NCBI GenBank assembly: GCA_910589415.1
Contig: OU342630.1
Coordinates: forward strand, 43,246,012 to 43,310,011
Length of the DNA stretch: 64,000 nucleotides
Direction: 5' to 3'
Origin: Malachius bipustulatus
Taxonomy: Eukaryota > Arthropoda > Insecta > Coleoptera > Melyridae
Shown: positions 46,201 through 54,540 of the stretch, piece after piece
How the letters are laid out: every line of letters begins with the position of its first letter
Numbering within the stretch: position 1 is the stretch's first letter
Notes under the pieces: model-generated
What the model was told of the DNA's origin: nothing
Databases searched by the model: none
Seen by the model: the letters and a program-made list of their open reading frames with translations, nothing else
Translations under genes and position numbers: made by a program

Positions 46201-46870
46201 TGATTTCCAGCTGAATGTATCTGTGATCTGAGTGAGACGGTTCATCAGATACACGCCACTTGACTACCCGGGCGCCGATACGAGGGGAAGCTAAGGTGAT
46301 GTCAATTATTTCTTTCCGTCTCGATGTTACAAAGGTGGGTTCCCTGCCCCTATTCAGAAGTTCCAGTTTCCTGGATACCATAAACTGTAACAGTGACTCA
46401 CCTCTGTTGTTTGTGTCGCTGCTGCCCCACACTGCGTGATGGGAGTTTGCATCGACACCAATGATGACCTGGAGGTTATGGTCCTCGCAGTACTTAACCA
46501 GTAGTTCCATTTCCTGTGACGGAGGAGGACTGGTGGAGTCATATGGTAGGTATAATGAAGCTACTACAAGCTCCTTGGCTGCCCCATCCATATGATATTT
46601 CAGTATTACTGTGGTCAAGTCCCTGAAACATAATTGTGTTATAACCAGGACTTTTAGTTCGTTTTTCACGTAAATGCATGTTCTGCTGTTACCGTAGGCC
46701 CTATTGTAAATGATCTTACCTCTGGCTGCTCCTAAACCTGCTACGCGGCCGGCTACCAGCCAAGGTTCTTGAATTAGGGCTACGTCTACATCTCCGGCAG
46801 CTAGAAGTCTGCACAGAGATGCGGAGGCAGCTTTGCTATGCTGCAGGTTGATCTGGAGAGCCCGCAGCAT
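43244..46870 (-). CDS. LOA-type ORF2: endonuclease, reverse transcriptase, RNase H
   Basis: 1208 residues, intact. Residues 1-225 form an apurinic-type endonuclease: ALIQEP (Glu35), GVDANSHH (Asp140, Asn142) and SDH (214-216). The RT spans about 430-770: SPGPDG (451-455), the first catalytic Asp in AFLDIEGAF (Asp582), CPQGGVLSPLLW, the YADD pair (Asp672, Asp673), and YLGITLDAKLTW. RNase H covers about 930-1056, with Asp937, Glu972, Asp998 and Asp1050. A CCHC finger lies at Cys1152, Cys1155, His1164 and Cys1169. All catalytic residues I can check are present. The ATG at 46870 lies 35 bases inside the end of ORF1, in another frame, so translation probably depends on coupling or reinitiation. 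The enzyme copies element RNA at a nicked target by target-primed reverse transcription. Confidence 0.93.
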   Translation of the reverse strand: MLRALQINLQHSKAASASLCRLLAAGDVDVALIQEPWLVAGRVAGLGAARGKIIYNRAYGNSRTCIYVKNELKVLVITQLCFRDLTTVILKYHMDGAAKELVVASLYLPYDSTSPPPSQEMELLVKYCEDHNLQVIIGVDANSHHAVWGSSDTNNRGESLLQFMVSRKLELLNRGREPTFVTSRRKEIIDITLASPRIGARVVKWRVSDEPSHSDHRYIQLEINSVDKTAELYRNPRKTDWARYRAELRANLTNVKSNIACIYDIEVATEQLQVAITTSYHNNCAQTPRRKGGDVSWWNPKLAEMRQKTRKLFNKAKKTGKWDEYKTTITEYNKEIRFARRAAWRKLCQDVETTSEGARLYKLMAKDPLNPIGTLKSSNGNYTETGRETLKVLLRAHFPDCNVIEVEDGLHNTLENLNHRVTREDWRTSRHIITYEKVKWAISSFEPYKSPGPDGIYPALLEQASEDLTPVLCRIFRASLALGYIPLAWREIKEVFIPKPGRNDYDEAKAYRPISLTSFLLKAMEKLVEKHLRQTFLTERPLSQRQHAFQPGKSCESALHQLVMRIEKSLDNKEIALGAFLDIEGAFDNTSFSCMVSAARRHGVDDTTTRWLSAMLEGRRVQATLFGETMRVTVTKGCPQGGVLSPLLWDMVVDDLLIKLNNKGYYTQGYADDIVILVMGKYTKTISELMQGALNIVEQWCLGAKLRVNPVKTALVPFTKRSKMEELTPPIFFNERLQVNDRVKYLGITLDAKLTWNLHLQKAINKSKMALMACRRSFSKTWGLKPRMVHWLYIAVVRPILTYGCLVWWPKIDQKQAIMKIQSVQRLACLGITGAMNTTSTTALEAILDLPPLDIHIKSEARLGAYRLKQNKNWDKPGKTGHSRITDIIADPILEMQSDGMSTTISFVKPFKVLMDWKEWQQMEHLCLKKGLVWYTDGSKTGTGTGAGVHGVVPGCNIYVPLGTHASIFQAEINAIRLCVGENTRRNYRGREIYILSDSQASLKALAAYEIRSKLVWECLQDLIDLARCNVVTLVWVPGHRGTPGNEAADQLAKKGAGINYTGPEPVFGIPKNTVRGAVAQWIRTQHRAHWNRTTGNKHGKVMIKEPSQNLARQILQLNRMQIRTVVGLLTGHCHLRVHLHKLGIYREDPICRLCNEEDETASHVIFECPALARTRYAVLGPISPGSHLAVKTLVSGLLNLVKGTELF

Positions 46871-47993
46871 TGCAGGGTGTGTTCTTTCCTCCCATCACTC
46901 TGAAGGTTACCTCACCGAAACCGAGGTACGCTTTGTACCCCCTTCCGGCGAGAGCCTTCAGAGACTCTTCATCAATCCACAGCACAAGTGTGGTACCCTT
47001 ACCGTCCCTCTCCCTGTGCTGTTTGATGATAGACCATTCGTCTGTTTTAATGCCCAGATTCTGGTTTTCCAACAGACGAAAGGCTTTTGTTGGTTCCTCG
47101 AGGCCTGGTGTGTCTGCAGGAATGAAGACCACGACCTTAGTGGCTTTCACCACTTCTCTGGACGGGCCCACACGTAGTGCGGCCCCATCCCAAGGTCGTA
47201 GCTTCGGTACCAAGTCCACCAGCCACCTCTTAGATTTTTCATTGGCGCAGGTGATGAAGACCACGCCCTTCTCAAACCTGGTGCTCTTGAATTGTGGCCC
47301 CAGTCCAGGCACGCCCCCCATCACCTGCTCCATGATGGATTGCTGGACCAGTTTTGCCTGGTGTTGATCCAGCCGCTCTTCGGGGTAACTTTCCATTACC
47401 ACCGCCATTTTGAAAGCCGTCAGGGCTTGACTGTAGCTTACTCCGGAGCCAGTAGCACCCTGCGAGGATGCGCCAGGCTCGGAGGTCACAGTCTCCCCTT
47501 CGTGCTTTGGCTTTTTGGCCAGGACTTTGGTTGCACTCATCGCTGGGGATGGAGTACTTACCACTGACCTTGGCCTTTTTACAGATGGGGTGGCAGTTCC
47601 CTGTGATGCAGAGTTTGACGCTCTGCTGGGTCCCGCCTCTCCATCAGGGTTTTTCCGCTGGCGGTTTGTCCGCGGCCTTCTGGGTTTGATTGGTACCCCA
47701 GCGGCTTTCGCGAATTCAACTGCCAGCTTTCTACGCTGTGCACCCGACAGCTTAGGTCTCGGGGTTTGTATTAGGGCCCCTGAGGCCGTTTTTTGTTCAG
47801 CTGTCGTACTCGCTGGTCTTGTAGCACTGCTACTTCCCTGCGAGTCCGCACAGCTGTGTGTTTCAACTTGCATAGGTTCCAGGGTGGCATGGCTCTGGGG
47901 GCCTGCCACATCCTGTGCATCCATGCTAAGTTCTGAGGTTCCTTCTTGTGGAGGTCCCTCAGTTGTTTGTTTTGTTTTTTCTTTGGTTTCCAT
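46836..47993 (-). CDS. LOA-type ORF1: RNA-binding protein with DUF4780-like domain
   Basis: 385 residues, intact. The first 180 or so are low-complexity (rich in Ser, Thr, Pro, Gln) with a basic patch at 103-114 (KPRRPRTNRQRK), and are probably disordered. Residues about 190-368 resemble the DUF4780 family found in insect retroelement ORF1 proteins: VVVFIPADT, then LLENQNLGIKTDEWSIIKQ, LVLWIDEESLKAL and AYLGFGEVTF. No CCHC knuckle is present. Its likely role is binding the element RNA to form the transposition particle. The start at 47993 is the first ATG after a 5' UTR of about 450 bp. Confidence 0.88.
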   Translation of the reverse strand: METKEKTKQTTEGPPQEGTSELSMDAQDVAGPQSHATLEPMQVETHSCADSQGSSSATRPASTTAEQKTASGALIQTPRPKLSGAQRRKLAVEFAKAAGVPIKPRRPRTNRQRKNPDGEAGPSRASNSASQGTATPSVKRPRSVVSTPSPAMSATKVLAKKPKHEGETVTSEPGASSQGATGSGVSYSQALTAFKMAVVMESYPEERLDQHQAKLVQQSIMEQVMGGVPGLGPQFKSTRFEKGVVFITCANEKSKRWLVDLVPKLRPWDGAALRVGPSREVVKATKVVVFIPADTPGLEEPTKAFRLLENQNLGIKTDEWSIIKQHRERDGKGTTLVLWIDEESLKALAGRGYKAYLGFGEVTFRVMGGKNTPCNAAGSPDQPAA

Positions 47994-48446
47994 TTTGGTC
48001 CCACGAGAACTGGGGGAAATAAAGGTACTGCGCCATAACCCCCATGACGCAGCAGGCTACATACAACGGGGTGCGCCAGGTTCCCCGAGGTTTGTCGCTA
48101 GTTGCCGAGCTCCCCCTCGACCATGCATCCCTTGGCGCGCACAATACCGTGGATTTGGGGAGGTTTTTATAGTGGTCCTCATCCACGCAGACAGGCGGTT
48201 AAGCCAAGCCCCCGTGCCCCTGGCGTCACTACCCCGAGGCAGGTCACGACAGTGATATACCTCGGGGGTCGTTGTGCCACCTAGCGGTTTACGGTCTGTG
48301 CCATGTTTTGTCAGAGCCTTGTTAGCCGTGGTACTCACAAGTGGCACCACGTTGCCCGGTCCCCACGATCTTGGACGTAAGGTTGGCTTGTCCACCACAT
48401 GACTGGAATCGCCTAGGCTTTAACCAGTTGTGAGTGGACCTTAAGG
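47994..48446 (-). promoter_or_regulatory. 5' UTR and presumed internal promoter of the LOA-type element
   Basis: The noncoding leader starts CCTTAAGGTCCACTCACAAC on the minus strand and runs to the ORF1 ATG. It is GC-richer than the surroundings. Full-length non-LTR elements normally carry their promoter here, but I see no specific motif. Confidence 0.55.
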
Positions 48447-48530
48447 ACGTTCACTTTGAATCGTTGCAGATTTTATTTCTCAGGAAACACTTCGCTTGGA
48501 ATGTTATTTCAAAGGGTCTTCCAGAATAAA
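48447..48530 (-). pseudogene. CR1/jockey-like copy C, upstream half
   Basis: It resumes the copy cut at 43137. TTGAATC, TCTCAGGAAACAC and TTGGAATGTTATTTCAAAGG match copies A and B. The second copy of the target duplication (48447-48458) is its first part. Similarity fades by about 48530. Confidence 0.85.
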
Positions 48531-48664
48531 CTTATATTTGAGTTTTTTTTTTTGCAATCTTTTCATTATTTGCATTATGCATTTCAAGAGCAAACATCAG
48601 TTGATTCTTCGAGATCATCCTGCAAATGTTATATTTTAAATTTGAACACCGTTTCGCAGTAAGA

Positions 48665-49544
48665 CAATAGCTGGCCATACACACAGAGGTTGATTTGCCA
48701 GTTTGGAACGGGGCGGTTGAAACTTACGGTTTAATCCTTGTGTTAGTGGGCAATCGCCATGCCAGATTTAACCGGTACAGACTTGTCTGCCAGTTTGCAC
48801 TGCGGATGAAAACTTCGGCCGTCAATTAACAGACAGTTCGTACACACATTTTTTTTAATCGTCAAAGTTTATTGAATATGTCTTCCGAAAAGTTTCTCTT
48901 TTCTAACAAAACTCATACAAATTTACAAAGAGCCCGCTTTATGGAAAATTTAAAGCAAAGATTACACGAATAAAAATTCAAAAAAAGAAAGCTTACGATG
49001 AACTTTATTAAGTACCTACTGCAAATCATGATCAAAATTTTGTTAGTAAGAAAATACAAAATCTTAGATGGATGTTTCCGGAAAGAATCATTTCAGGATC
49101 ATTTTTGCTCTTATCTCCTATTAGTAGAAATAAAGTTGAGTTGCTTTCTCGTAAGCAAATAACTTTTAACCCATCTAGAACGTCTCTTTGTGACACCCCT
49201 ATTTTCCATTATTGTTTGCATAACTATTATTTCACAGCAAAGAACCCTTTTTTATTACGAAACATTTTAAGCATTATTCTTGCAGTTTATGACGCATGTC
49301 AAAACAAAACTTTCGTCAAACCGAAATTCCACAGTTTCAGTTTAATCCGCGGATAAATTTGTGGGTTTTGCCCACTAACAAGCGATTTGGCGTGTGACAG
49401 ATCAACTGTGGAAGAGTGATCTGTGCATTTTTGTTTTGCGTTAGTGGACCACGATGGTTTTTATCTGTGGCGTATTAAACCGGCAGACTTATCTGCAGCG
49501 GTTAGAACAGGCGGGTTAACCTCTGTGTGTGTGGCCAGCTATTG
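48665..49544. mobile_element. Non-autonomous TIR DNA transposon, 880 bp
   Basis: The ends are CAATAGCTGGCCATACACAC (continuing AGAGGTT) and its complement with a single mismatch, followed by diverged subterminal repeats including CCGGTTTAA-like pieces. Internal frames (such as at 49072-49356) have no recognised transposase. No target duplication could be identified. The superfamily is unknown; the ends resemble some PIF/Harbinger elements. Confidence 0.75.
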
Positions 49545-49704
49545 AGCTTCAAAATTTGTTCATCAAAACTGACAAGAAAATTTTAGTTGGAAAAGTGGGA
49601 TCCGAAAACCGCGAAGTGACTCTGTATGTCTTTCACATATCACCCTATAGAAAAATTGTCCTGCTTATTGGCCTGCAATAAGAATAAAGGCTGCTGACAT
49701 GCGC

Positions 49705-49790
49705 AAACAAAACCGAAAATCCTTGGGAATTTCGAAGGTTATCCCAAATGAAAATCAGGCAAAATTTTGGGGCGCCACACTTTCAGTAAT
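49705..49790 (-). repeat. Dispersed repeat, copy 2
   Basis: The minus strand matches the segment at 42264-42345 for about 80 bp. Family unknown. Confidence 0.55.
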
Positions 49791-50942
49791 TGTGCCTAGT
49801 GTATAAGGGTGCATCTTGGAACGATGTAATATCAAGGTACCTACTTCTTTTTTTTTTGAAGTAGGCACTGCTGTTTTGTTTACATTAACTCGAAACTCTA
49901 ACGAATGCACATTGTTGAATTTCAGACCAGCGTACACGCCGAGGTTGTTTGCAAGAGAGACAAGACTTACGATTATCGGTTCGTCTGTTTGGGAATACAA
50001 TCATGAAGAGCTACTGTTCTATTACACTGGACGATCATGTGCAGGATGATAAAATTTATATTATATCCAATTGAATAAAATAGGGATCTCACTGAACATT
50101 TTCAAAGTGCTTTTCGTCGGCTTATTAGGACCTCCTCAGAAATACATTACATACGTCAATTGCAGCTTGCAGTTTATGTTACTTTAAAGTTTTTACACTG
50201 CAAAGCTGCAAACGTGTTTCAGCTTTTTATATCTTATTATGATGCGAAGCGAACAAACTACTGCCGTCAACTCGTATGAAAGTGCAATAAAATGCGATCC
50301 CGTAGATTCTCGCATGTCGCTGTAATGCAGGGAATCTTGTCGGGAAAATGCAAGGAAACGTGTGACTTTAGACACGTGCATTAGGCCAGTCTACTGTGCA
50401 AATTAGTACCTTTTTTTTAAGCTTAAACGTTGAATGTATTCCTTTTTGCACGATTAAGTTCTATTTGACTACTTCAAACGTGTTTCTAGACGACAGGTAA
50501 GCTGTAAGTTTTACTTCCTCAACGGTATTTAACTTATTAATTTTGGAAATATTATTTGGACGCGAACTCAGGATCACCGAGATCACGAGAGAATACCTTT
50601 AATTTGTAGGCCATTGATATATTGTATAGGATGTACCATAATATGTGGTCAATGTGAAGGATTTTGGTAAATTTAGAAAATAATTATGAAAAAATTGCCA
50701 AGATTTTTTTCCTATGAGATATCCTTGCAAATATATTACCACTTGAATTTTATACCTCATGCACTATTTTATTTTAATTTAATTTCAAATCAATCGCACA
50801 AAAAAGTTATAACCATTACGAACGTCACTGGTCATCACTACCACTCTCAGACAATAATGATCGTCGCTGTACTCCTTGTACAAACAATTTACGATTTGAA
50901 TAGTATCCTTACTGTTCAATACTTATAATTTAAGCAAAATAT
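49791..50942. other. Unassigned DNA
   Basis: Nothing recognised. A frame at 49816-50049 contains a protein-like stretch but no domain or clear splice context. Confidence 0.3.
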
Positions 50943-51149
50943 TTACTTCTTTTTCTTCAGTCTGTGCCCATCCATTGTCGAATATAGTTTTTTCTCTTCC
51001 AGGTTTTTCCATTCTATGCGGTCTCTTGCTAATTTCACACATTGTACTCCTGCCACTGCTCTAGCGTCATCTTTCCACATCTTTTTCGGACGGCCTGTAC
51101 CTTTTGTTAATCCTTTTCGTCTCCAGAGCACCGCTTGATCTGGCTGCAT
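50943..51149 (-). pseudogene. RTE-like non-LTR retrotransposon C-terminal fragment
   Basis: On the minus strand the frame reads GRPKKMWKDDARAVAGVQC then KLARDRIEWKNLEE. This is the GRPKxRWxDDI...AxDRxxWKxLEE signature at the very end of many RTE/craniofacial-development-like RT proteins. The stop is followed by nothing recognisable. Upstream RT domains are missing by 5' truncation. Confidence 0.8.
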
Positions 51150-52404
51150 GGATAGTGTTCTTACCTGTTCAAACTATTTCTTGCAATATTATAGTGAATG
51201 AAGAAACCCCCCCCCCCCTCCTTCCAAATAGAAATTACGAAACCATTTTTTCAGCAAGGCAAGCTCCTTCGCCGAGGACGGAAACTATGGAATGATCAAT
51301 TTCACCGAATAGGGTGGGATAATTATTTATTTATTTTTATGTAATTATTTATTATATTCACAATTATGGAATTATCAGATTTGTCTGCATACGGCTGTCC
51401 TAGAATAAAGGGGGCATGCAAACTTCGACGGTAGATTTATGTAATTTTAAGATAGAAAGGTTTAACGAAGTCACAGGGTGTTAAATGTCCTAAAAAAATT
51501 CATTCATTCATATACTTAACACTACAACGGCTTAATATTTCTTCCTTAAATTTTTTTGAATCGTTTTTCTATTAATTAGTCTAATGTTACAATGTTTATC
51601 GACTTTTGGAAAACTTGACAGATTTGACTTCTTCCCCAAGTTTCCACGGCCACGGAAAATCTGGCCACCTTTCTTAAAGCCATGAGCTCAACTTTTAATC
51701 ATACATTTTATGAAGTAAGAAACGTGTAAAAAAGTGCATTTTATGAATCACTCGTAGATAGATAACTATTAGCGTTACCTAATCTCCATGTTCGGAGGCG
51801 TGCTGAATGTTCCAATTTCTAGTCCATAATGGTTGACATAGAAGTCCTGGTCAAGGCATCTAGAAAGGGGAGTCTCGAAAAGGGCTGAGCTCCTCACATA
51901 GCTTTCGAAGTAGTGTTTTAGCAGCTGCATATTCTGATATTAACAATTAATTAAGTGAAAGATAGAATTGGTGTTAAACGGGGGTGAAAGATATACAGTG
52001 GATTCAATCGTTACGAAAATAATTGATTAAGTATGGTTGAATACGGTATTTAAATATAGTTCTCTTGTAGTAAAAATTTTGACAGTAGGTAAAATAACAT
52101 GATTTTTTTTTTCATTTATTTATAAGTGCGAAAAACTTTAGAGGATGAATCCTTTGCTCATTCTAAGTAAAAAAATTTTCATAAACGTGAGTCCGCAAAT
52201 ATAACATGAGTTGAGTTTAAGAAAGTCTTCTTTTCAAGTTTTTTTGAAAATATCTCAAGAACCCTTTGAGGTCGAGAGCTAAATTTTTATACATATCTTA
52301 CCGTTGATATCTTACCAGCTATTTTTCTAGATGCTAACAAGTTATTTTCATATGCTATAGTGGCGGAGATTATAAGGTTACGTGAGGTGTTTTGTCCCCA
52401 ATAT
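51150..52404. other. Unassigned DNA
   Basis: A C-run of about ten bases lies at 51207-51218. No gene or repeat recognised. Confidence 0.3.
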
Positions 52405-53300
52405 ACAGGATGTCCCACGACATCACTGCCATAGCTTAAGGGTAGGTGTAGTTTTTCAAGGCGATTCAGGATCTGGTTTTGAAATTTTCCTGAGGCCCTT
52501 CGTTTCGATTATACAGGGTCAGGGTGATTTGTGCAATTTGCCGAAATCTTTGATGAGTGATATCTTTTGAACAAATTAATCGAATTTAACGAAATTTGGT
52601 AGATATTCTCTACTAATGGCACTTAATACCTCGCATTTTTCGCCTACTTGAAAACTGCAGGGCCGTATTTATTTTTTTGATATCTTTCGGTTTTGTCGAA
52701 AAGTTCACCCTGTATGCATTTTATCCAAAGTTTGGTGCCATTTTCTAAAACTACGTGAAAAATGCTACAATTGTGGTAAAAAAATACTTGGCATCATTAA
52801 ACTGAATCTAGAAGAAAATTCAGTTTTTTAGTTTTTTATTCGGATTTCAATTCATGTGTTGTTAATAATTTAATAAAAATCAAATGTGGTTTTTTAAAAC
52901 TTGCGTATTTTGTAGTTGTTTCAAGTAAATTTACTTTATCTACAGATTAAGCCAAGATTGGGGACCCTTCTACAGATTGTTTCGAGCTAAAAATAAGTTT
53001 TAACAGCAAAATAAATAACACAATTTAACACATTACCACATAGACAATAAGTATCCACATAAACGAAACAGGAAGAAAAATATCAACACATATATGTTGG
53101 GAAGAAAAACTACAATTCAGTGCAGGTAATGGTCAAGGAGACCACCATCAAATTCAACACATTTCCTTGACTTATTTGACTTATATACCCTGTATAATCG
53201 AGACGAAGGGCGTCGGGAAAATTTCAAAATCAGATCCTGAATCGCCTTGAAAAACTACACCTACCCTTAAGCTATGGCAGTCATGTCGTGGGACAGACTG
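52405..53300. mobile_element. TIR/foldback DNA element, 896 bp
   Basis: Terminal inverted repeats of about 115 bp start CAGGATGTCCCACGACATCA, and TA flanks both ends. Just inside the left repeat lies a separate module, 52520-52712, with its own CAGGGTGA / TCACCCTG ends and a following TA. This may be a nested element. No coding. Confidence 0.85.
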
Positions 53301-53649
53301 TATATGACATTGGAGAAATAATTTTCGACATCATCACGACATTTTAAAAGCGCATATCAAACCGCCAATATTTTCTACACAGAAAAAGTAGTCGTGGTCA
53401 TGTTTGCTAATGCGTGAACCGTTTTCAAGAAAACCGGCCATTTTCTATGAAAAACTCGCTTTGGACGTTTCAAAACGTGTGTCGAAAAATTAAGGGTAAA
53501 AAAACTTCGCTTTATCCTAAAATCTCCGCCAATGGCACATAGAAAAAAAATCATTGGTATTGAGATAGCTAATATAAATGATATAACATGTATACAAAAA
53601 CTGCACCTCACACGGTTCTCGAGATATTTCCAGAAAAGCAGAAAAATGG
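53301..53649. other. Unassigned AT-rich DNA
   Basis: Nothing recognised. Confidence 0.3.
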
Positions 53650-53840
53650 TAGGGGAAAGTGGTCTAAAATGATCCTAGCGGGTAAAATGATCCCACTGTA
53701 CTTTTCAGTCAAGGAGTTGCCATCTACGCTTTTTGTATGGTACTATTGTATTTTGAATTCTTTTCTTTAGTTTGGTAATTGAATTTTCCAGCAATTTTTA
53801 TTTTAGGACACTTTACATCATTTTGGGCCACCTTCCCCTA
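53650..53840. mobile_element. MITE with TAGGGGAA ends, about 190 bp
   Basis: TAGGGGAAAGTGGTCTAAAA at the left pairs with the right end, whose complement reads TAGGGGAAGGTGGCCCAAAA. TA at each end is probably the target duplication. No coding. Confidence 0.75.
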
Positions 53841-54231
53841 TCTGTATTCCTATATGTCAAAGGCGGTGCATTTCCGGACAGACGTTAATAAAAAAAAATT
53901 TCCTAAGAATGAGCGACGGAATCACCCACTAAAATTTTTCGCGCTAATTTATGATATTGTATACCATGTAGGTATATTATTATTTTGTATTTTCCACGAT
54001 AAAACTATTTTAGAAATTTTTGGTGAACACATGCGAAAAATTTAACTTTTTAAATGGTTTTTTCGCAGAACTAAGAATATGCTTCTTAAAAGAAGATTTT
54101 TTTAAAGGTTTAGCTAATGTTCAAACTTTTTTATGTGAAGCTTCAACTTTATCATATTACGATCTAATCCGTCGAAATCTGGGCTAGAAATTTTTGCAAT
54201 ATAAATTAAATAAAATTATCGGGTTGTTTTA
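53841..54231. other. Unassigned AT-rich DNA
   Basis: Nothing recognised. Confidence 0.3.
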
Positions 54232-54540
54232 TTTACAGTCTTTTTCTTTTGGTTTTCGTCTTTTGTCAACTGCTTTTCCCATTTATCTAACGTCAGTGTC
54301 ATTTTCCAATTCAAATTCCTCTCTGTCAAATAAGATTCCTTTTCAATCAAAATCTTTCCAATGTTTATAATAATGTCACTGTACGTAGGAAGTAGGAAAA
54401 GCAATTGACATAAAGTGAAACTGATTTCACATAAAAGGAAATTGATTGATAAATCGATGACTTGAAACTTCAAAATAAGAAAATCATTTGACAAACCAGG
54501 AAAAGCAATTGACAAAAGAGGAAAAGAAAAAGACTGTAAA
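54232..54540. mobile_element. MITE with TTTACAGTC ends, about 309 bp
   Basis: The left end TTTACAGTCTTTTTCTTTT is matched by its exact complement at the right. A second subterminal pair, TTGTCAACTGCTTTTCC / GGAAAAGCAATTGACAA, extends the repeat. A long minus-strand frame across it is a by-product of A/T composition. Confidence 0.75.

Larger units (their letters stand above)
43138..48446 (-). mobile_element. Full-length LOA/R1-group non-LTR retrotransposon
   Basis: The element runs on the minus strand from about 48446 to 43138 (about 5.3 kb). It has a 5' UTR of about 450 bp, an ORF1, an overlapping ORF2, and a 3' UTR of about 105 bp ending in three TACCAAA units (43138-43157) instead of poly(A). 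A perfect 12-bp target duplication flanks it. Both ORFs are uninterrupted. Full length, intact frames and perfect duplication together mean a recent insertion. The RNase H domain and DUF4780-like ORF1 favour the LOA group, but phylogeny would be needed to fix the clade. Confidence 0.9.

Noticed and set aside
46870..47367. Plus-strand frame opposite ORF1
   Set aside because: Shadow of the ORF1 coding strand.
47515..48255. Long plus-strand frame of 246 codons
   Set aside because: Antisense shadow of the GC-rich 5' UTR and ORF1 start of the LOA-type element; no domain.
49816..50049. 77-codon frame with a protein-like stretch
   Set aside because: No domain; the possible acceptor upstream is weak and no donor or partner exon was found.
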